From positions 1,922,001 to 1,986,000 of the forward strand of contig NZ_CP143867.1 of assembly GCF_036416795.1 (NCBI RefSeq): DNA of 64,000 nt. The letters run 5' to 3'. Shown one piece after another: positions 44,558 through 54,425 of the stretch. Position 1 is the stretch's first letter, and each line of letters starts with the position of its first letter. The notes under the pieces are model-generated. The model searched no databases, had not been told where the DNA came from, and saw nothing but the letters and a program-made list of their open reading frames with translations. The position numbers were made by a program, and so were the translations under genes. The DNA comes from Bacteroides sp. MSB163 (lineage in GTDB: Bacteria > Bacteroidota > Bacteroidia > Bacteroidales > Bacteroidaceae).

Positions 44558-46014
44558 TATTTGCGGTCTACATGATACTCTATCCTGTAGATGTGATCGA
44601 AATGCTCCGTCCATTCATTCGGAGCGATGCCAATCTGTAGACCATAAAAGAGAGTGCCCTTTTCCCGGTGTACGCTCATTTGCTTTAACAGCTCCGGTTT
44701 GCATTTGGGGATGCGGTAATCGCTGATAAGTAAGACATCCGCATTCATATAGCGGTTCTCGTCGAGCATTCTGAAAGTATCTTTCAGCATTTGGGTGGCA
44801 TCCGTATCACCGGTGAAGGGGTGGCTGAAGAATTCCATCAGTTTCAGCCGGTCGCGGCGTATGTCAATGGTTTTGGTAGATACGGAGAATGTGATGAGGA
44901 AACATTCCCTGTTTTGAAGTTCAGCTGTTTCAATCAGTTTTATCAGCAGGGAATTGGCCATTCGCTCCGGTTTCCCCGTCATGCTGCCCGAAGTGTCGAG
45001 GCATACGATCATAGGTCCTTTCAGAACTGCCGGTTTTGCTTCCAGACGCCTGGAGGGCTGCATGATTTCCGATTTATAACGGAAGGTCTGTAGCTTCTGC
45101 GTGAAGTATTTCAGCATGAAGACATCTTGCAGTTCGCTGTCTGCATAATATAGCAATTCCGAAGGAAGCAGGGCGTTCAGGTCGTTACCGATGGTGACAC
45201 CCAGGATATCGCTCTTTTGGGAATGAGCCAGTTTGTAGGCACTGCCTTCCGTTACATATACCTGTTTGCCGCCTTCGTCGTCGGCTATTCTTCCCATACG
45301 GTTGGCAACTTTCAGCAGTTCGGGATATTCCTTTTGCAGTTTTACAATCTTCCGGATATTCTCGAAATCGATGGTATTCCACAATCCGTTCATCATGCTC
45401 CATGCCTGATAGAATTCCTCCTTGTCCACTTGGTGTTCTTCCAGGTATTCCGGTATCTTGTTCAGGCTGGTTTTCAGTTTCTTTTCCAGAAAGTCTTTCT
45501 TCGCATCCAGATTCTTCTCTTTCTGTTCCTGCTGCTTCTGCTGAAAAGAATCTTCCCAGTCTTTCAGCATCTTCTCCCAAACGGTGGAATCATGTTGCTT
45601 GTCTTTGTCCCCGAACATGTGTTCGTAGAATGGTTCATCGAAGGCATTCTCTTTATAGTCATCTTTGATTTTTCTCAGTAGGGCCTGCCATCCATCCCGT
45701 TTCTCTTTAATCCAGTTCAGGGCACTTTCCATTTCTCCAAGTTCGGATTGGGCTCTTTGCATCTGGAACTTCTCTTGTTCCAGAAACTGCCAGACAAATT
45801 GCGTGGTGATATCGTAGAATATGCGTGCACGGACCTCATCGCCCAGCACCAGAACTCGGATGGACGGATCGTTCATGATGGCCAGCAGATAGAGAAGCAG
45901 GGGATCTTCCGTTTCGCCGTATAGCGTCTTGGCGCATTCTCCCGTTTGTACGAACTTCTCGACTACCTTTACATAGAACTGGATATCATACTTCCTTTTG
46001 CTCAGCCCTGCCAT
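44554..46014 (-). CDS. viaA: VWA-domain protein (ViaA-like)
   Basis: The product is about 486 residues from the ATG at 46014. The N-terminal 300 residues are mostly helical with a Gln/Lys-rich coiled coil (around 150-200). The C-terminal von Willebrand A domain begins at PMIVCLDTSGSMTGKPE with an intact MIDAS motif (DTSGS) and continues with FSHPFTGDTDATQML and DVLLISDY. It overlaps the RavA-like ATPase by 29 bp, which matches the RavA-ViaA pairs known from enterobacteria; there they act with respiratory complexes and the stress response. An in-frame ATG at 46050 would lengthen the overlap to 65 bp. Confidence 0.88.
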   Translation of the reverse strand: MAGLSKRKYDIQFYVKVVEKFVQTGECAKTLYGETEDPLLLYLLAIMNDPSIRVLVLGDEVRARIFYDITTQFVWQFLEQEKFQMQRAQSELGEMESALNWIKEKRDGWQALLRKIKDDYKENAFDEPFYEHMFGDKDKQHDSTVWEKMLKDWEDSFQQKQQEQKEKNLDAKKDFLEKKLKTSLNKIPEYLEEHQVDKEEFYQAWSMMNGLWNTIDFENIRKIVKLQKEYPELLKVANRMGRIADDEGGKQVYVTEGSAYKLAHSQKSDILGVTIGNDLNALLPSELLYYADSELQDVFMLKYFTQKLQTFRYKSEIMQPSRRLEAKPAVLKGPMIVCLDTSGSMTGKPERMANSLLIKLIETAELQNRECFLITFSVSTKTIDIRRDRLKLMEFFSHPFTGDTDATQMLKDTFRMLDENRYMNADVLLISDYRIPKCKPELLKQMSVHREKGTLFYGLQIGIAPNEWTEHFDHIYRIEYHVDRKY

Positions 46015-47602
46015 ATTGCCGTAAGTTGAATTGTAACTTTTCCTCTTCAATTTCTACGTTCCGCAGTTTTTTCAGCACTTCGTTCGAGTAACGGGTGATT
46101 AACTCTTTGTCAGCGGGGCTGACGAACAGATTGTCCGTGCATAAGGAATTGGTAAGGGTGAGAAGCTGCTGAAAGAGCCGGTTCAGTTCATCCCGGTAAT
46201 TTCGGGAGGTGATCTGGGGCAGTTTGTCGAACAGGCTTTGGGAAGTTTGTTCGGACTGGTGAGATGCTTTAGTCATTCCTTCTCCTTTCTTCCTTTGCGT
46301 CATCGGATATCGCACTCCATCTATTAACAGGTACTCTGTCCCCTCTCTGTATAGGTTCACCCGTTGCTGAACTGTGCCTGAGGGTGCTCCGCCCGGATAA
46401 CAACGGATAATCGAGCGTCCCGGATTCAACGGATCGGGATAGATGACGGCTTGTTTCGGAGCATTTTCTCTCTTCTGCTCTTTCAATGCCAGATAGTCTA
46501 CGGCGAAGATGTAGGTATGACCTGTGCCATGTTCGGCTACATGATAGTAGAAGTAATCCGTAATTTCAAGGTCATTCTTGGGCGAGCAATTGTTTTTAAA
46601 ATCTTCCAGCGCCTGGCGCACCCGGCTGATTCGGATATCACTCTTAATCGCCTCGGTGATTTCTTCCATCTTTTCCAGGCAGGAAGTGAACAGCTCACGG
46701 AGAATTAATTGATGAATGGGCTCGCACTCGTCTATCTCGTTCCATAGGCAATGGTATAGAGGCGGCAAATCTGCCGAATTCACCGCTGTACGTCCGTTGA
46801 TGAAGGCTGAGGCTTTCAATAGTTGTACGATGTTCTTCCAGCGTCGGTCACTTATGTATACGTTTCGAACTGTGTCTTCATCATCCAGCGGAAGACGTTT
46901 CAATTGATGGCGGATATTCGTAATATAATGCAGCATTTCGGTGGATAGTGAAACCTGGTTTATCTGTCTGCGCCAGTCTGCATATTCTTCTTCACTGATT
47001 TGCAGATCTGTGGGTATGTTTATTTCTTTATCATTATCATCGAGCAGCATGTTGTAGAAGGTCGCTTCATCTTTCACACAGGTGCAGATGATGCGTAACA
47101 GAAACCGGTCCCACAATGCTTCGAGTCCTTCGCCGTGCGCGGGCAACTCGTTACTGGCGGCAATCAGAAGTTTAAGCGGTAGTTTGATTTCTCTGTCTCC
47201 GTTCCGGTAGATTTTCTCATTGATGGCGGTGAGTAATGAATTCTGTATGGCAGGCCCTGCTTTCCATATCTCATCCAGGAATACTACACTTGCCGTAGGG
47301 AGATATCCTTCAATGGCACGTTCGTATTTATCGAATTCCTTGAGCCGGTTGATACTGATAGGTCCGAATATCTCGTCAGGAGTAGAAAAGCGTGACATCA
47401 GATATTCAAAAGCCTTTGCTCCCTTGAAGGCAGCCTTCAGTCTGCGTGCCACCATGGATTTGGCAACCCCCGGAGGACCCAGCAAAAGAACACTTTCGCC
47501 TGCCAATGCAGCCAATAATGACAAGCCTAATTCCGTATCCTTCTCATAAACCCCTTGGTTGATGGCGGTTAATAGTTGTTGTATTCTGTTTTTGATGTCC
47601 AT
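45986..47602 (-). CDS. ravA: MoxR-type AAA+ ATPase (RavA-like)
   Basis: The product is 538 residues. Walker A is LLGPPGVAKSM (about 41-50), Walker B is VVFLDEIWK (about 107), and the segments AFEYLMSRFSTPDEIFGPIS and ISDRRWKNIVQLLKASAF closely follow E. coli RavA. A C-terminal extension holds a LARA-like region and a helical tail. It should form hexamers that remodel proteins with the VWA partner encoded directly downstream. No lysine decarboxylase (the E. coli RavA partner) is seen nearby. Confidence 0.9.
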   Translation of the reverse strand: MDIKNRIQQLLTAINQGVYEKDTELGLSLLAALAGESVLLLGPPGVAKSMVARRLKAAFKGAKAFEYLMSRFSTPDEIFGPISINRLKEFDKYERAIEGYLPTASVVFLDEIWKAGPAIQNSLLTAINEKIYRNGDREIKLPLKLLIAASNELPAHGEGLEALWDRFLLRIICTCVKDEATFYNMLLDDNDKEINIPTDLQISEEEYADWRRQINQVSLSTEMLHYITNIRHQLKRLPLDDEDTVRNVYISDRRWKNIVQLLKASAFINGRTAVNSADLPPLYHCLWNEIDECEPIHQLILRELFTSCLEKMEEITEAIKSDIRISRVRQALEDFKNNCSPKNDLEITDYFYYHVAEHGTGHTYIFAVDYLALKEQKRENAPKQAVIYPDPLNPGRSIIRCYPGGAPSGTVQQRVNLYREGTEYLLIDGVRYPMTQRKKGEGMTKASHQSEQTSQSLFDKLPQITSRNYRDELNRLFQQLLTLTNSLCTDNLFVSPADKELITRYSNEVLKKLRNVEIEEEKLQFNLRQYGRAEQKEV

Positions 47603-47781
47603 AATTCTGTTTTGTTATGCCCCCATTTTTAGAATGAGGCTTCAAATATATGAAATCTTTATACGGAATACTGACAATTATTTAATTAAGTGCTCAATCA
47701 AAATTAATTCGTACTATAAATGAGTATTTAAGGGACAATTAAATAAGTAACCGTTCAAAATCAGTTTGATATATAAATGAA

Positions 47782-48025
47782 AATTTAGCCAGGGCAACCG
47801 CATCAAAAGTTTCCTTTATTGATGGGTTTTGAATGAAGTGCTGATTTATTTTTTAGACGCGGATGACACGGATGACGCAGATTTTTTATTTATTGATGTG
47901 ACAGCGCAGCCTTTAAATCCGTGTCATCTGCGTCTAAGAGATTGAATACATAGGCTAAAATCATTTACCTCATTTCTTATCGGATACGAGCTAAGAATTT
48001 TGATGCGGTTGCCCTGTAATTTAGC
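47782..48025. mobile_element. MITE-like element, 19-bp perfect TIRs, 8-bp TSD
   Basis: Terminal inverted repeats CAGGGCAACCGCATCAAAA (47790-47808) and its exact reverse complement (47998-48016) enclose 227 bp with no ORF. Direct repeats AATTTAGC flank it (47782-47789 and 48018-48025), with one extra T on the right. Inside is a second inverted repeat (AGACGC-GATGACACGGAT, about 47855-47873 and 47917-47936). It appears to be inserted beside a GC-rich hairpin (TTTAGCGGGC...GCCCGCTAAA) at 48021-48043. No transposase is encoded; a helper element would have to supply it. Confidence 0.72.
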
Positions 48026-48136
48026 GGGCATCCGCCCGCTAAAAATATATGTGAACTAATTATGAACACTTGCTTATTGCAGATAAAAAGCTATCGTTGA
48101 TACGGAAAGACTTTGTTTTTTTCTTTTCTTTTCCGA

Positions 48137-48166
48137 TTGCAGGATTGCATAAAAGATGTATATTTG
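48137..48166 (+). promoter_or_regulatory. promoter of acyl-CoA synthetase gene (TTG-N19-TATATTTG)
   Basis: TTG at 48137-48139 and TATATTTG at 48159-48166 are separated by 19 bp. The transcript would start near 48173, about 28 bp before the ATG at 48201. Confidence 0.75.
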
Positions 48167-48200
48167 TCACATTGTATCCTGAACTTAAAGTGAACAGACT

Positions 48201-50264
48201 ATGATAACAAACCAATTGCTTCGTCCTGCCAGTATTGCAGTGGTGGGAGCATCCAATAATGTGCACAAGCCGGGAGGCGCTATCCTGCGTAACCTTCTTA
48301 ATGGTGGTTATACCGGTGAACTTCGTGCCGTGAATCCGAAAGAGACAGAAGTACAAGGTGTAACAGCTTATGCCGATGTGAAGGACATCCCCGATACGGA
48401 ACTTGCGATACTCGCTATTCCCGCGCAGATGTGTCCTGATGCCGTAGAAGTGCTTGCTGCTGAGAAGCAGGTACGGGCGTTTATCATTCTTTCCGCCGGA
48501 TTCGGTGAAGAGACACATGAGGGCGCACTGCTGGAAGACCGTATTCTGGAAACGGTAAATAAGTACGGTGCCTCCCTGATAGGGCCGAACTGCATCGGAC
48601 TGATGAATACCTGGCATCATAGTGTGTTCAGTCAACCCATTCCACAATTGCATTCTCAAGGAGTCGATTTGATATCCAGTTCCGGTGCGACTGCCGTTTT
48701 CATTTTGGAAAGTGCCGTAACAAAAGGTTTGCAGTTCAATTCTGTCTGGTCTGTGGGGAATGCTAAGCAGATAGGTGTGGAAGATGTGCTGCAATATATG
48801 GACGAGAATTTCCAGGCAGATAAAGATTCTAAAATAAAACTGCTCTATATTGAAAGTATCGGTGACCCGGACCGTCTGTTGTTCCATGCATCCTCTCTGA
48901 TAAAGAAAGGCTGTAAGATTGCTGCCATCAAGGCAGGAAGCAGTGAAAGTGGTAGCCGTGCAGCATCTTCGCATACAGGTGCCATTGCCAGTTCGGACTC
49001 GGCAGTGGAAGCTTTGTTTCGTAAAGCAGGTATTGTACGTTGCTATTCGCGCGAGGAACTGACGACGGTAGGCTGTATTTTCACCCTGCCGGAACTGAAA
49101 GGAAAGAATTTTGCCATCATTACCCATGCCGGAGGTCCGGGCGTTATGCTGACTGATGCGCTGAGTAAAGGCGGACTGAATGTGCCCAAGCTGGAAGGCC
49201 CGGTTGTGGACGAATTGAAAAGTAAGCTCTTCCCCGGTGCAGCTGTAGGAAACCCGATTGATATACTGGCTACGGGAACTCCCGATCATCTGCGTCTTTG
49301 CCTGGAATATTGTGAAGAGAAATTCGATAATATTGATGCTGTTCTGGCTATCTTCGGGACACCGGGACTGGTTACCATGTTCGAGATGTACGATGTGTTG
49401 CATGAGAAGATGCAGACATGCAGTAAACCGATCTTCCCCATTCTTCCCTCCATCAATACTGCCGGAGCGGAAGTTGCCGCTTTCCTTGCTAAAGGTCATG
49501 TGAACTTTGCTGACGAAGTGACATTGGGTACTGCATTGTCGCGCATCATGAATGCTTCCCGGCCTGCCGCCAATGAGATCGAACTCTTTGGTGTGGATGT
49601 GCCGCGCATTCGTCGTATTATAGACTCTATTCCCGAAGATGGATATATTCAGCCCCATTATGTGCAGGCATTGCTGCATGCTGCCGGCATCCCCATAGTC
49701 GAGGAATTTGTGTCGGCCAATAAAGACGAGGTGCTGGCTTTTGCCCGTCGCACGGGTTTCCCTGTAGTGGCAAAGGTGGTGGGACCTGTGCATAAATCCG
49801 ACGTAGGCGGTGTGGTGCTTAATATCAAGGGAGAAGAGCATCTGGCGTTTGAATTTGAACGTATGATGCAGATTCCCGAAGTGACAGGTATCCTGATACA
49901 ACCGATGCTGACGGGTACGGAACTTTTCGTAGGCGCCAAGTATGAAGAGAAATTCGGGCATGTAGTGCTGTGTGGTTTGGGTGGTATTTTTGTGGAAGTG
50001 CTCAAGGACGTTTCTTCCGGTCTGGCACCGCTTTCGTATGAAGAGGCTTACTCCATGATCCATTCCCTTCGTGCTTACAAAATTATCAAGGGAACACGTG
50101 GACAAAAGGGGGTGAATGAAGATAAATTCGCCGAGATTATCGTGCGCCTTTCTACTTTGTTGCGTTTTGCAACGGAGATCAAGGAAATGGATATCAACCC
50201 GCTACTGGCAACGGAAAAATATGTGATTGCAGTAGATGCGCGTATCCGAATCGAAAAGAAATGA
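48201..50264 (+). CDS. ADP-forming acetate/acyl-CoA ligase (fused alpha-beta)
   Basis: The product is 687 residues and cytoplasmic. An N-terminal CoA-binding Rossmann domain (about 1-130) begins ASIAVVGASNNVHKPGGAIL. The ligase domain that follows has the phosphohistidine site His258 in ASSHTGAIASSD. A C-terminal ATP-grasp domain (about 470-687) contains FPVVAKVVGPVHKSDVGGVV and LCGLGGIFVEVLKDVS. The enzyme makes ATP from acetyl-CoA (or another acyl-CoA), ADP and phosphate, giving acetate. It is transcribed as a single gene from its own promoter. Confidence 0.93.
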   Translation: MITNQLLRPASIAVVGASNNVHKPGGAILRNLLNGGYTGELRAVNPKETEVQGVTAYADVKDIPDTELAILAIPAQMCPDAVEVLAAEKQVRAFIILSAGFGEETHEGALLEDRILETVNKYGASLIGPNCIGLMNTWHHSVFSQPIPQLHSQGVDLISSSGATAVFILESAVTKGLQFNSVWSVGNAKQIGVEDVLQYMDENFQADKDSKIKLLYIESIGDPDRLLFHASSLIKKGCKIAAIKAGSSESGSRAASSHTGAIASSDSAVEALFRKAGIVRCYSREELTTVGCIFTLPELKGKNFAIITHAGGPGVMLTDALSKGGLNVPKLEGPVVDELKSKLFPGAAVGNPIDILATGTPDHLRLCLEYCEEKFDNIDAVLAIFGTPGLVTMFEMYDVLHEKMQTCSKPIFPILPSINTAGAEVAAFLAKGHVNFADEVTLGTALSRIMNASRPAANEIELFGVDVPRIRRIIDSIPEDGYIQPHYVQALLHAAGIPIVEEFVSANKDEVLAFARRTGFPVVAKVVGPVHKSDVGGVVLNIKGEEHLAFEFERMMQIPEVTGILIQPMLTGTELFVGAKYEEKFGHVVLCGLGGIFVEVLKDVSSGLAPLSYEEAYSMIHSLRAYKIIKGTRGQKGVNEDKFAEIIVRLSTLLRFATEIKEMDINPLLATEKYVIAVDARIRIEKK

Positions 50265-50350
50265 AACAACGTATTTTCCTTTTTCTCATCTGTCTGATAC
50301 ATGCTTTATTTTGATGTTGTGTGTTTTTTGTGCTGGCTAAAAATATAATA

Positions 50351-52678
50351 ATGATGAGACGAACATTCTGTACATACTGCTCTCTGTTACTGGCAACTGT
50401 GTTGTTGCCGGGTACTACTTCGTGTACCAGTCATTGTGGAACTATTGACGACTTGCGATTGTCTTATATCGATACTCGTGTAGGTACCGCTCCCAGTGCG
50501 ACCCATACAGCGGGGCTGTTTGGCAAAGATACGGAAGAATACGGGCAAACACTTCCGGCGGTACTCGAACCCAACGGAATGAACTTCTGGACGGCGCAGA
50601 CACGGGACACGGAGCAGAAATGCATAGCCCCCTATTATTACGCGGATACTCTGCTGCAAGGCTTTCGTAACTCCCATTGGATTGTGGGTGGATGTACGCA
50701 GGATTACGGCTCTATGACGCTGATGCCGCTTTTCGGTGAATTGCGTTGCCAGCCGGAAGCGCGTTCCACCCGTTTCTCCCATGAGAAAGAAACGGCAACT
50801 CCGGCTTATTATACGGTTTCCTTGCCGGATGAGAATATCTATGCCGAAATGACGGGGCGTTCGCGTTCCGCAATTTTCCGTTTCACATACAGCGAAGCGG
50901 GAAAAGGTTATCTGGTGGTAAACCCTAATAGTGATGAAGGTCAGGGGTATATCTGCATCGATACCCTTAACAATCAGATTTACGGATATAATCCTGTTCA
51001 CCGCATTTATCAAGGTTGGGGAAAATCGGCAGGGTATAGCGGGTATTTTATCGTTCAGTTCCAAAAGAAGCTGACGGATTACGGTGTGTTCAGGGGAGAT
51101 TCTTTGTCTCCCGGCGTCATTCAGATAGGAGATGCCTCGCAGATAGGTGCCTATGTGGAGTTTGATGTGACCGAGGGTGAAGAGGTATTGGTGAAAGCCG
51201 CTTCCTCCTTTACCGACCGGGATGGTGCTTTGAAGAACCTGAAAGCTGAAATTCCTCATTGGGACTTTGTACAGACTTGCACAGAGCTAAGACAGATGTG
51301 GGAGAAACATCTCTCCACCATTGATGTAGAGACCGAACGGCTTGCAGACAAGGAAATGTTTTACGGTGCTTTCTATCGTGCCTCTTTTCTGCCGCGTACA
51401 TTCAATGATATAGATGGCCGTTATCCTTCTTTTGCGAATGGTACTCCGATATGCCAACTTCCTGAAGGAGAAACGTATTATGAGGATTATAGTATGTGGG
51501 ATACCTACCGTGCCCTGCATCCGATGACCAATCTGCTTTTTCCGACAAAGGGGGGAGATATGATGCAATCTCTGGTACATAAATATGAACAAGGTGGTTG
51601 GTTGCCCATCTTTCCTTGTTGGAATAGCTATACTGCCGCTATGATAGGCGATCATTGTATCTCCGCCATCAGCGATGCATATTGTAAGGGGATTCGTAAT
51701 TTCGATGTGGACAAGGCTTATGAAGGAATGCGTAAGAATGCTTTTGAAACTCCTTCCAGCCTTGATGAATATAAAAATGGTATGGGGCGTCGTGCTCTGC
51801 CCCCTTATCTGGAGTATGGATATATTCCTCTTGAAGACGGTGTACCCGATGCTTTTCATACCCAAGAGCAGGTATCACGTACCTTAGAGTATGCTTATGA
51901 TGACTTTGCCCTTGCGCAGATAGCAAAAGCTTTGGGTAAGACGGACGATTATCAGGCATTGATACAACGTGCTGCCAATTATCGCAATGTGATAGATTCC
52001 CGTACGGGATATGCCCAGGGGCGCCATGCCGATGGTACTTTTCTGAATGATGCCAATGCTTTTAATTTTGCCCGTTTTATTACTGAAGGTGCTCCCTGTC
52101 ACTATACCTGGTACGTGCCGCAAGATCCATACGGACTGATGGCAAGTATGGGAGGGAAAGATAAGTATGTGGCCAAGTTGGATTCCATGTTCAGCGAACA
52201 ACGTTACTGGCATGGAAACGAGCCTTGTCATCAGGTTGCTTATATGTTCAATTATGCAGGCGAACCCTGGAAGACCCAGCGTGCCGTTCGCCACGTTATG
52301 GAAACGGAATATCTGAATGAACCGGGTGGACTTTCCGGCAATGACGATGCCGGACAGATGTCGGCCTGGTACATGTTTGCCGCTATGGGATTTTATCCGG
52401 TGTGTCCCGGTACTCCGTATTATATACTTGCCAGCCCCTCATTCCCCAGTTTCACGCTGAATCTTGAGAGTGGAAAGAAGTTCACAGTGAAAGCTCGTAA
52501 CGCATCGCAGAAGAATATCTATATTCAGTCAGCAATGCTGAACGGAAAACCTTATACGCGTAATTACATTACTCATCAGGATATAGTGAATGGTGGAGTG
52601 ATGGAGTTTGTGATGGGAGATGAACCGAATAAGGAGTGGGGAACGGCAGCGGAAGACTGTCCGCCGGAGGTGATATAG
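50351..52678 (+). CDS. GH92 family alpha-mannosidase, lipoprotein
   Basis: The product is about 775 residues from ATG 50351 (or 50354). A signal peptide ends in a lipobox-like TTSC. The N-terminal beta-sandwich begins with YIDTRVGTAPSATHTAG, and the (alpha/alpha)6 catalytic part contains WDTYRALHPM and EPCHQVAYMFNYAG. The signature GNDDAGQMSAWYMFAAMGF near residue 660 includes the catalytic Glu/Asp region of GH92. These Ca2+-dependent exo-mannosidases trim host N-glycans or yeast mannan. No SusC/SusD pair is close by. A terminator follows. Confidence 0.93.
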   Translation: MMRRTFCTYCSLLLATVLLPGTTSCTSHCGTIDDLRLSYIDTRVGTAPSATHTAGLFGKDTEEYGQTLPAVLEPNGMNFWTAQTRDTEQKCIAPYYYADTLLQGFRNSHWIVGGCTQDYGSMTLMPLFGELRCQPEARSTRFSHEKETATPAYYTVSLPDENIYAEMTGRSRSAIFRFTYSEAGKGYLVVNPNSDEGQGYICIDTLNNQIYGYNPVHRIYQGWGKSAGYSGYFIVQFQKKLTDYGVFRGDSLSPGVIQIGDASQIGAYVEFDVTEGEEVLVKAASSFTDRDGALKNLKAEIPHWDFVQTCTELRQMWEKHLSTIDVETERLADKEMFYGAFYRASFLPRTFNDIDGRYPSFANGTPICQLPEGETYYEDYSMWDTYRALHPMTNLLFPTKGGDMMQSLVHKYEQGGWLPIFPCWNSYTAAMIGDHCISAISDAYCKGIRNFDVDKAYEGMRKNAFETPSSLDEYKNGMGRRALPPYLEYGYIPLEDGVPDAFHTQEQVSRTLEYAYDDFALAQIAKALGKTDDYQALIQRAANYRNVIDSRTGYAQGRHADGTFLNDANAFNFARFITEGAPCHYTWYVPQDPYGLMASMGGKDKYVAKLDSMFSEQRYWHGNEPCHQVAYMFNYAGEPWKTQRAVRHVMETEYLNEPGGLSGNDDAGQMSAWYMFAAMGFYPVCPGTPYYILASPSFPSFTLNLESGKKFTVKARNASQKNIYIQSAMLNGKPYTRNYITHQDIVNGGVMEFVMGDEPNKEWGTAAEDCPPEVI

Positions 52679-52695
52679 TTTAATTTTAGAAAGAT

Positions 52696-52743
52696 ATGCT
52701 TAGTCTTGATTCGTCACGAAGATGAGACAAAGCATAGTTTTTT
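52696..52743 (+). terminator. intrinsic terminator after GH92 gene
   Basis: ATGCTTAGTCTT (52696-52707) pairs imperfectly with AGACAAAGCAT (52725-52735), followed by a run of seven T. Confidence 0.65.
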
Positions 52744-52828
52744 CTTGTATTTGCTGCGTAATATCCTGGATATAGAGCGATCTACCCCTGTTTTGACTGA
52801 AAAGTTGTATTATTTATCCTGTTATGGT

Positions 52829-52859
52829 TGAAACTTGAGCAAAAAATACATATCTTTGT
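52829..52859 (+). promoter_or_regulatory. promoter of DUF4842-like lipoprotein gene (TTG-N20-TATCTTTG)
   Basis: TTG at 52829-52831 and TATCTTTG at 52852-52859 are 20 bp apart. The leader to the ATG at 52932 is about 66 bases long. Confidence 0.7.
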
Positions 52860-52931
52860 CTCAGAGAATATGCCTTTACTTTAAAGTAACAGGCAATAAG
52901 AGAATTGTTTAACATAAAAAACAGGAAGCGT

Positions 52932-54026
52932 ATGAATAGAATTCTTAAGTTGGGACTTTTAAGTGTCATTGTAGGCGCCTTGTATTCTTGTAGTTCCGAT
53001 AGTCTATACGATCCGGACAAAGCAGGAGATGTAAAGCTTGCCCAGTATGAAGCAGCTTTTGTAGGAAAGTATGGAGCAATTGCTTCTGATCAGAATTGGG
53101 GATTTGGAGGGGCGACAACACGTAGTTCCAATCCTAATAGCAATCAATGGAAAGATTTCGTGGAAGTTCCCTCAAGTGATGATCTTACTTCCGAGAAAAT
53201 AAATAAAATTGTAGAGCTTTTCAAAGATCCTTCAAAGGCTAAAGTCATAGAGGGTGTGAATTGGTCGGATTTCTTTGTTCAGCATGTCTATTATGGAAAT
53301 AAGGACAATATGAATCAATTGGCTGTACATAAGGAGAAGAATGGAGTTCCGGATAAAGTTAACAATTTCAATAAATCAGCCGGAAGTATCATGTTTATGT
53401 ATGACAGCGGTACAAGTTCATTCAGCTATGAGGGTCAAGGAGGTCATAGATACAATGAATATATAATAATATTCTATGAGGGAGATTATTATGTTGGACT
53501 TGATTATGAGGGCTATATGAATGAAAACACTCCACCGGATGGAGATTATAGCGATTGGATCGTACGAATTGTTCCGGCTAAATATATAAAAGCCCAAAGA
53601 ATCATGGCGGAAGACCTTACATTAAGTGGTGGAGATTTCGATTTCAATGATGCTGTATTTGATGCCGTAACTGTGAATGGTGCGACTGTGGTTACCTTAC
53701 AGGCGGCAGGTGGTACAATGCCTTTGTATGTTGAAGACAATGAAGTACACGAACTGTTTGGCGTTTCCCAATCCACAATGGTGAATACTTATGACAAGCA
53801 GGCAAAAGCTCCGGTAATATTCCGACTTAAGAACGTATATAATGATATAAAAGATATACCCGTTCGCGTGAATGATGTGATGTTGCCAGCAGAAGTGGGG
53901 AAAGCTCCAGGGAAACTGTGCTGTCCGACTACCTGTGAGTGGACTGATGAACGGCAGAATATTGAAACCAAGTATCCGAATTTTCAGGCGGCAGTGGAAA
54001 ATGGTAACGTCAATTGGTGGGAGTAA
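52932..54026 (+). CDS. DUF4842-like surface lipoprotein
   Basis: The product is 364 residues from ATG 52932. The SPII signal ends in ALYSC (about Cys20), followed by SSDS. The C-terminal half has RIMAEDLTLSGGDFDFNDAVFDAV, the hallmark of DUF4842/DUF4114-type calcium-binding-like domains (Asp-rich loop DFDFNDAVFD), then VVTLQAAGGTMPLYV. The function is unknown; such proteins often sit on the Bacteroides surface. It is monocistronic, with its own promoter and a strong terminator. Confidence 0.82.
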   Translation: MNRILKLGLLSVIVGALYSCSSDSLYDPDKAGDVKLAQYEAAFVGKYGAIASDQNWGFGGATTRSSNPNSNQWKDFVEVPSSDDLTSEKINKIVELFKDPSKAKVIEGVNWSDFFVQHVYYGNKDNMNQLAVHKEKNGVPDKVNNFNKSAGSIMFMYDSGTSSFSYEGQGGHRYNEYIIIFYEGDYYVGLDYEGYMNENTPPDGDYSDWIVRIVPAKYIKAQRIMAEDLTLSGGDFDFNDAVFDAVTVNGATVVTLQAAGGTMPLYVEDNEVHELFGVSQSTMVNTYDKQAKAPVIFRLKNVYNDIKDIPVRVNDVMLPAEVGKAPGKLCCPTTCEWTDERQNIETKYPNFQAAVENGNVNWWE

Positions 54027-54071
54027 TCAGTATTCTGCTACTTCTTGTGATAGAATAGAAAGCTAATATAT

Positions 54072-54127
54072 TTCCCATTCAATCCGGATTCTGATCCGGT
54101 TGAATGGGAAAATTGTTTTCTTTTTTG
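54072..54127 (+). terminator. intrinsic terminator
   Basis: TTCCCATTCAATCCGGAT pairs with ATCCGGTTGAATGGGAA (one bulged base), loop TCTG, followed by a T-rich tract. It lies about 45 bp after the DUF4842-like gene. Confidence 0.85.
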
Positions 54128-54158
54128 AACAGACTGCCCGGTTGGTAGTTGATATATT

Positions 54159-54425
54159 TTAATTTGATGGATTGTGCATGCACCTCTTTTCGATATCTCC
54201 CATCTCCACAATCCATCCTTCGGCAAGCAAGTCTCTCAATTCATCCTGAAAAGACTGCATGGCGCCTGTGAGCAGGCTGCGGCTCAAACCAGTGAATTTG
54301 TGAACACGTTCCAGAAACTCATCCTGACCAATGGTTCCCCTGATAACTACACGGGGGTGAAGCGGTTGTTGTTCGCCTGTTTGCTATATGCCGGGCGTTT
54401 CGTAAAGGTCATACTGTAAGCTCAC
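54159..54425 (-). pseudogene. HU-like DNA-binding protein remnant
   Basis: Read on the minus strand from a GTG at 54425 the frame gives SLQYDLYETPG, a TAG stop at 54384-54386, then LHPRVVIRGTIGQDEFLERV, FTGLSRSLLTGAMQSFQDE and LRDLLAEGWIVEMGDI before an unrelated tail and stop. These are the conserved blocks of the Bacteroidetes HU-like family. Both the internal stop and the loss of the C-terminal half after GDI show that the gene is dead. Confidence 0.7.

Noticed and set aside
48060..50105. 681-codon open frame on the minus strand
   Set aside because: It is exactly antisense to the well-supported acyl-CoA synthetase gene; its translation is Cys/His/Gln-rich and matches no family I know.
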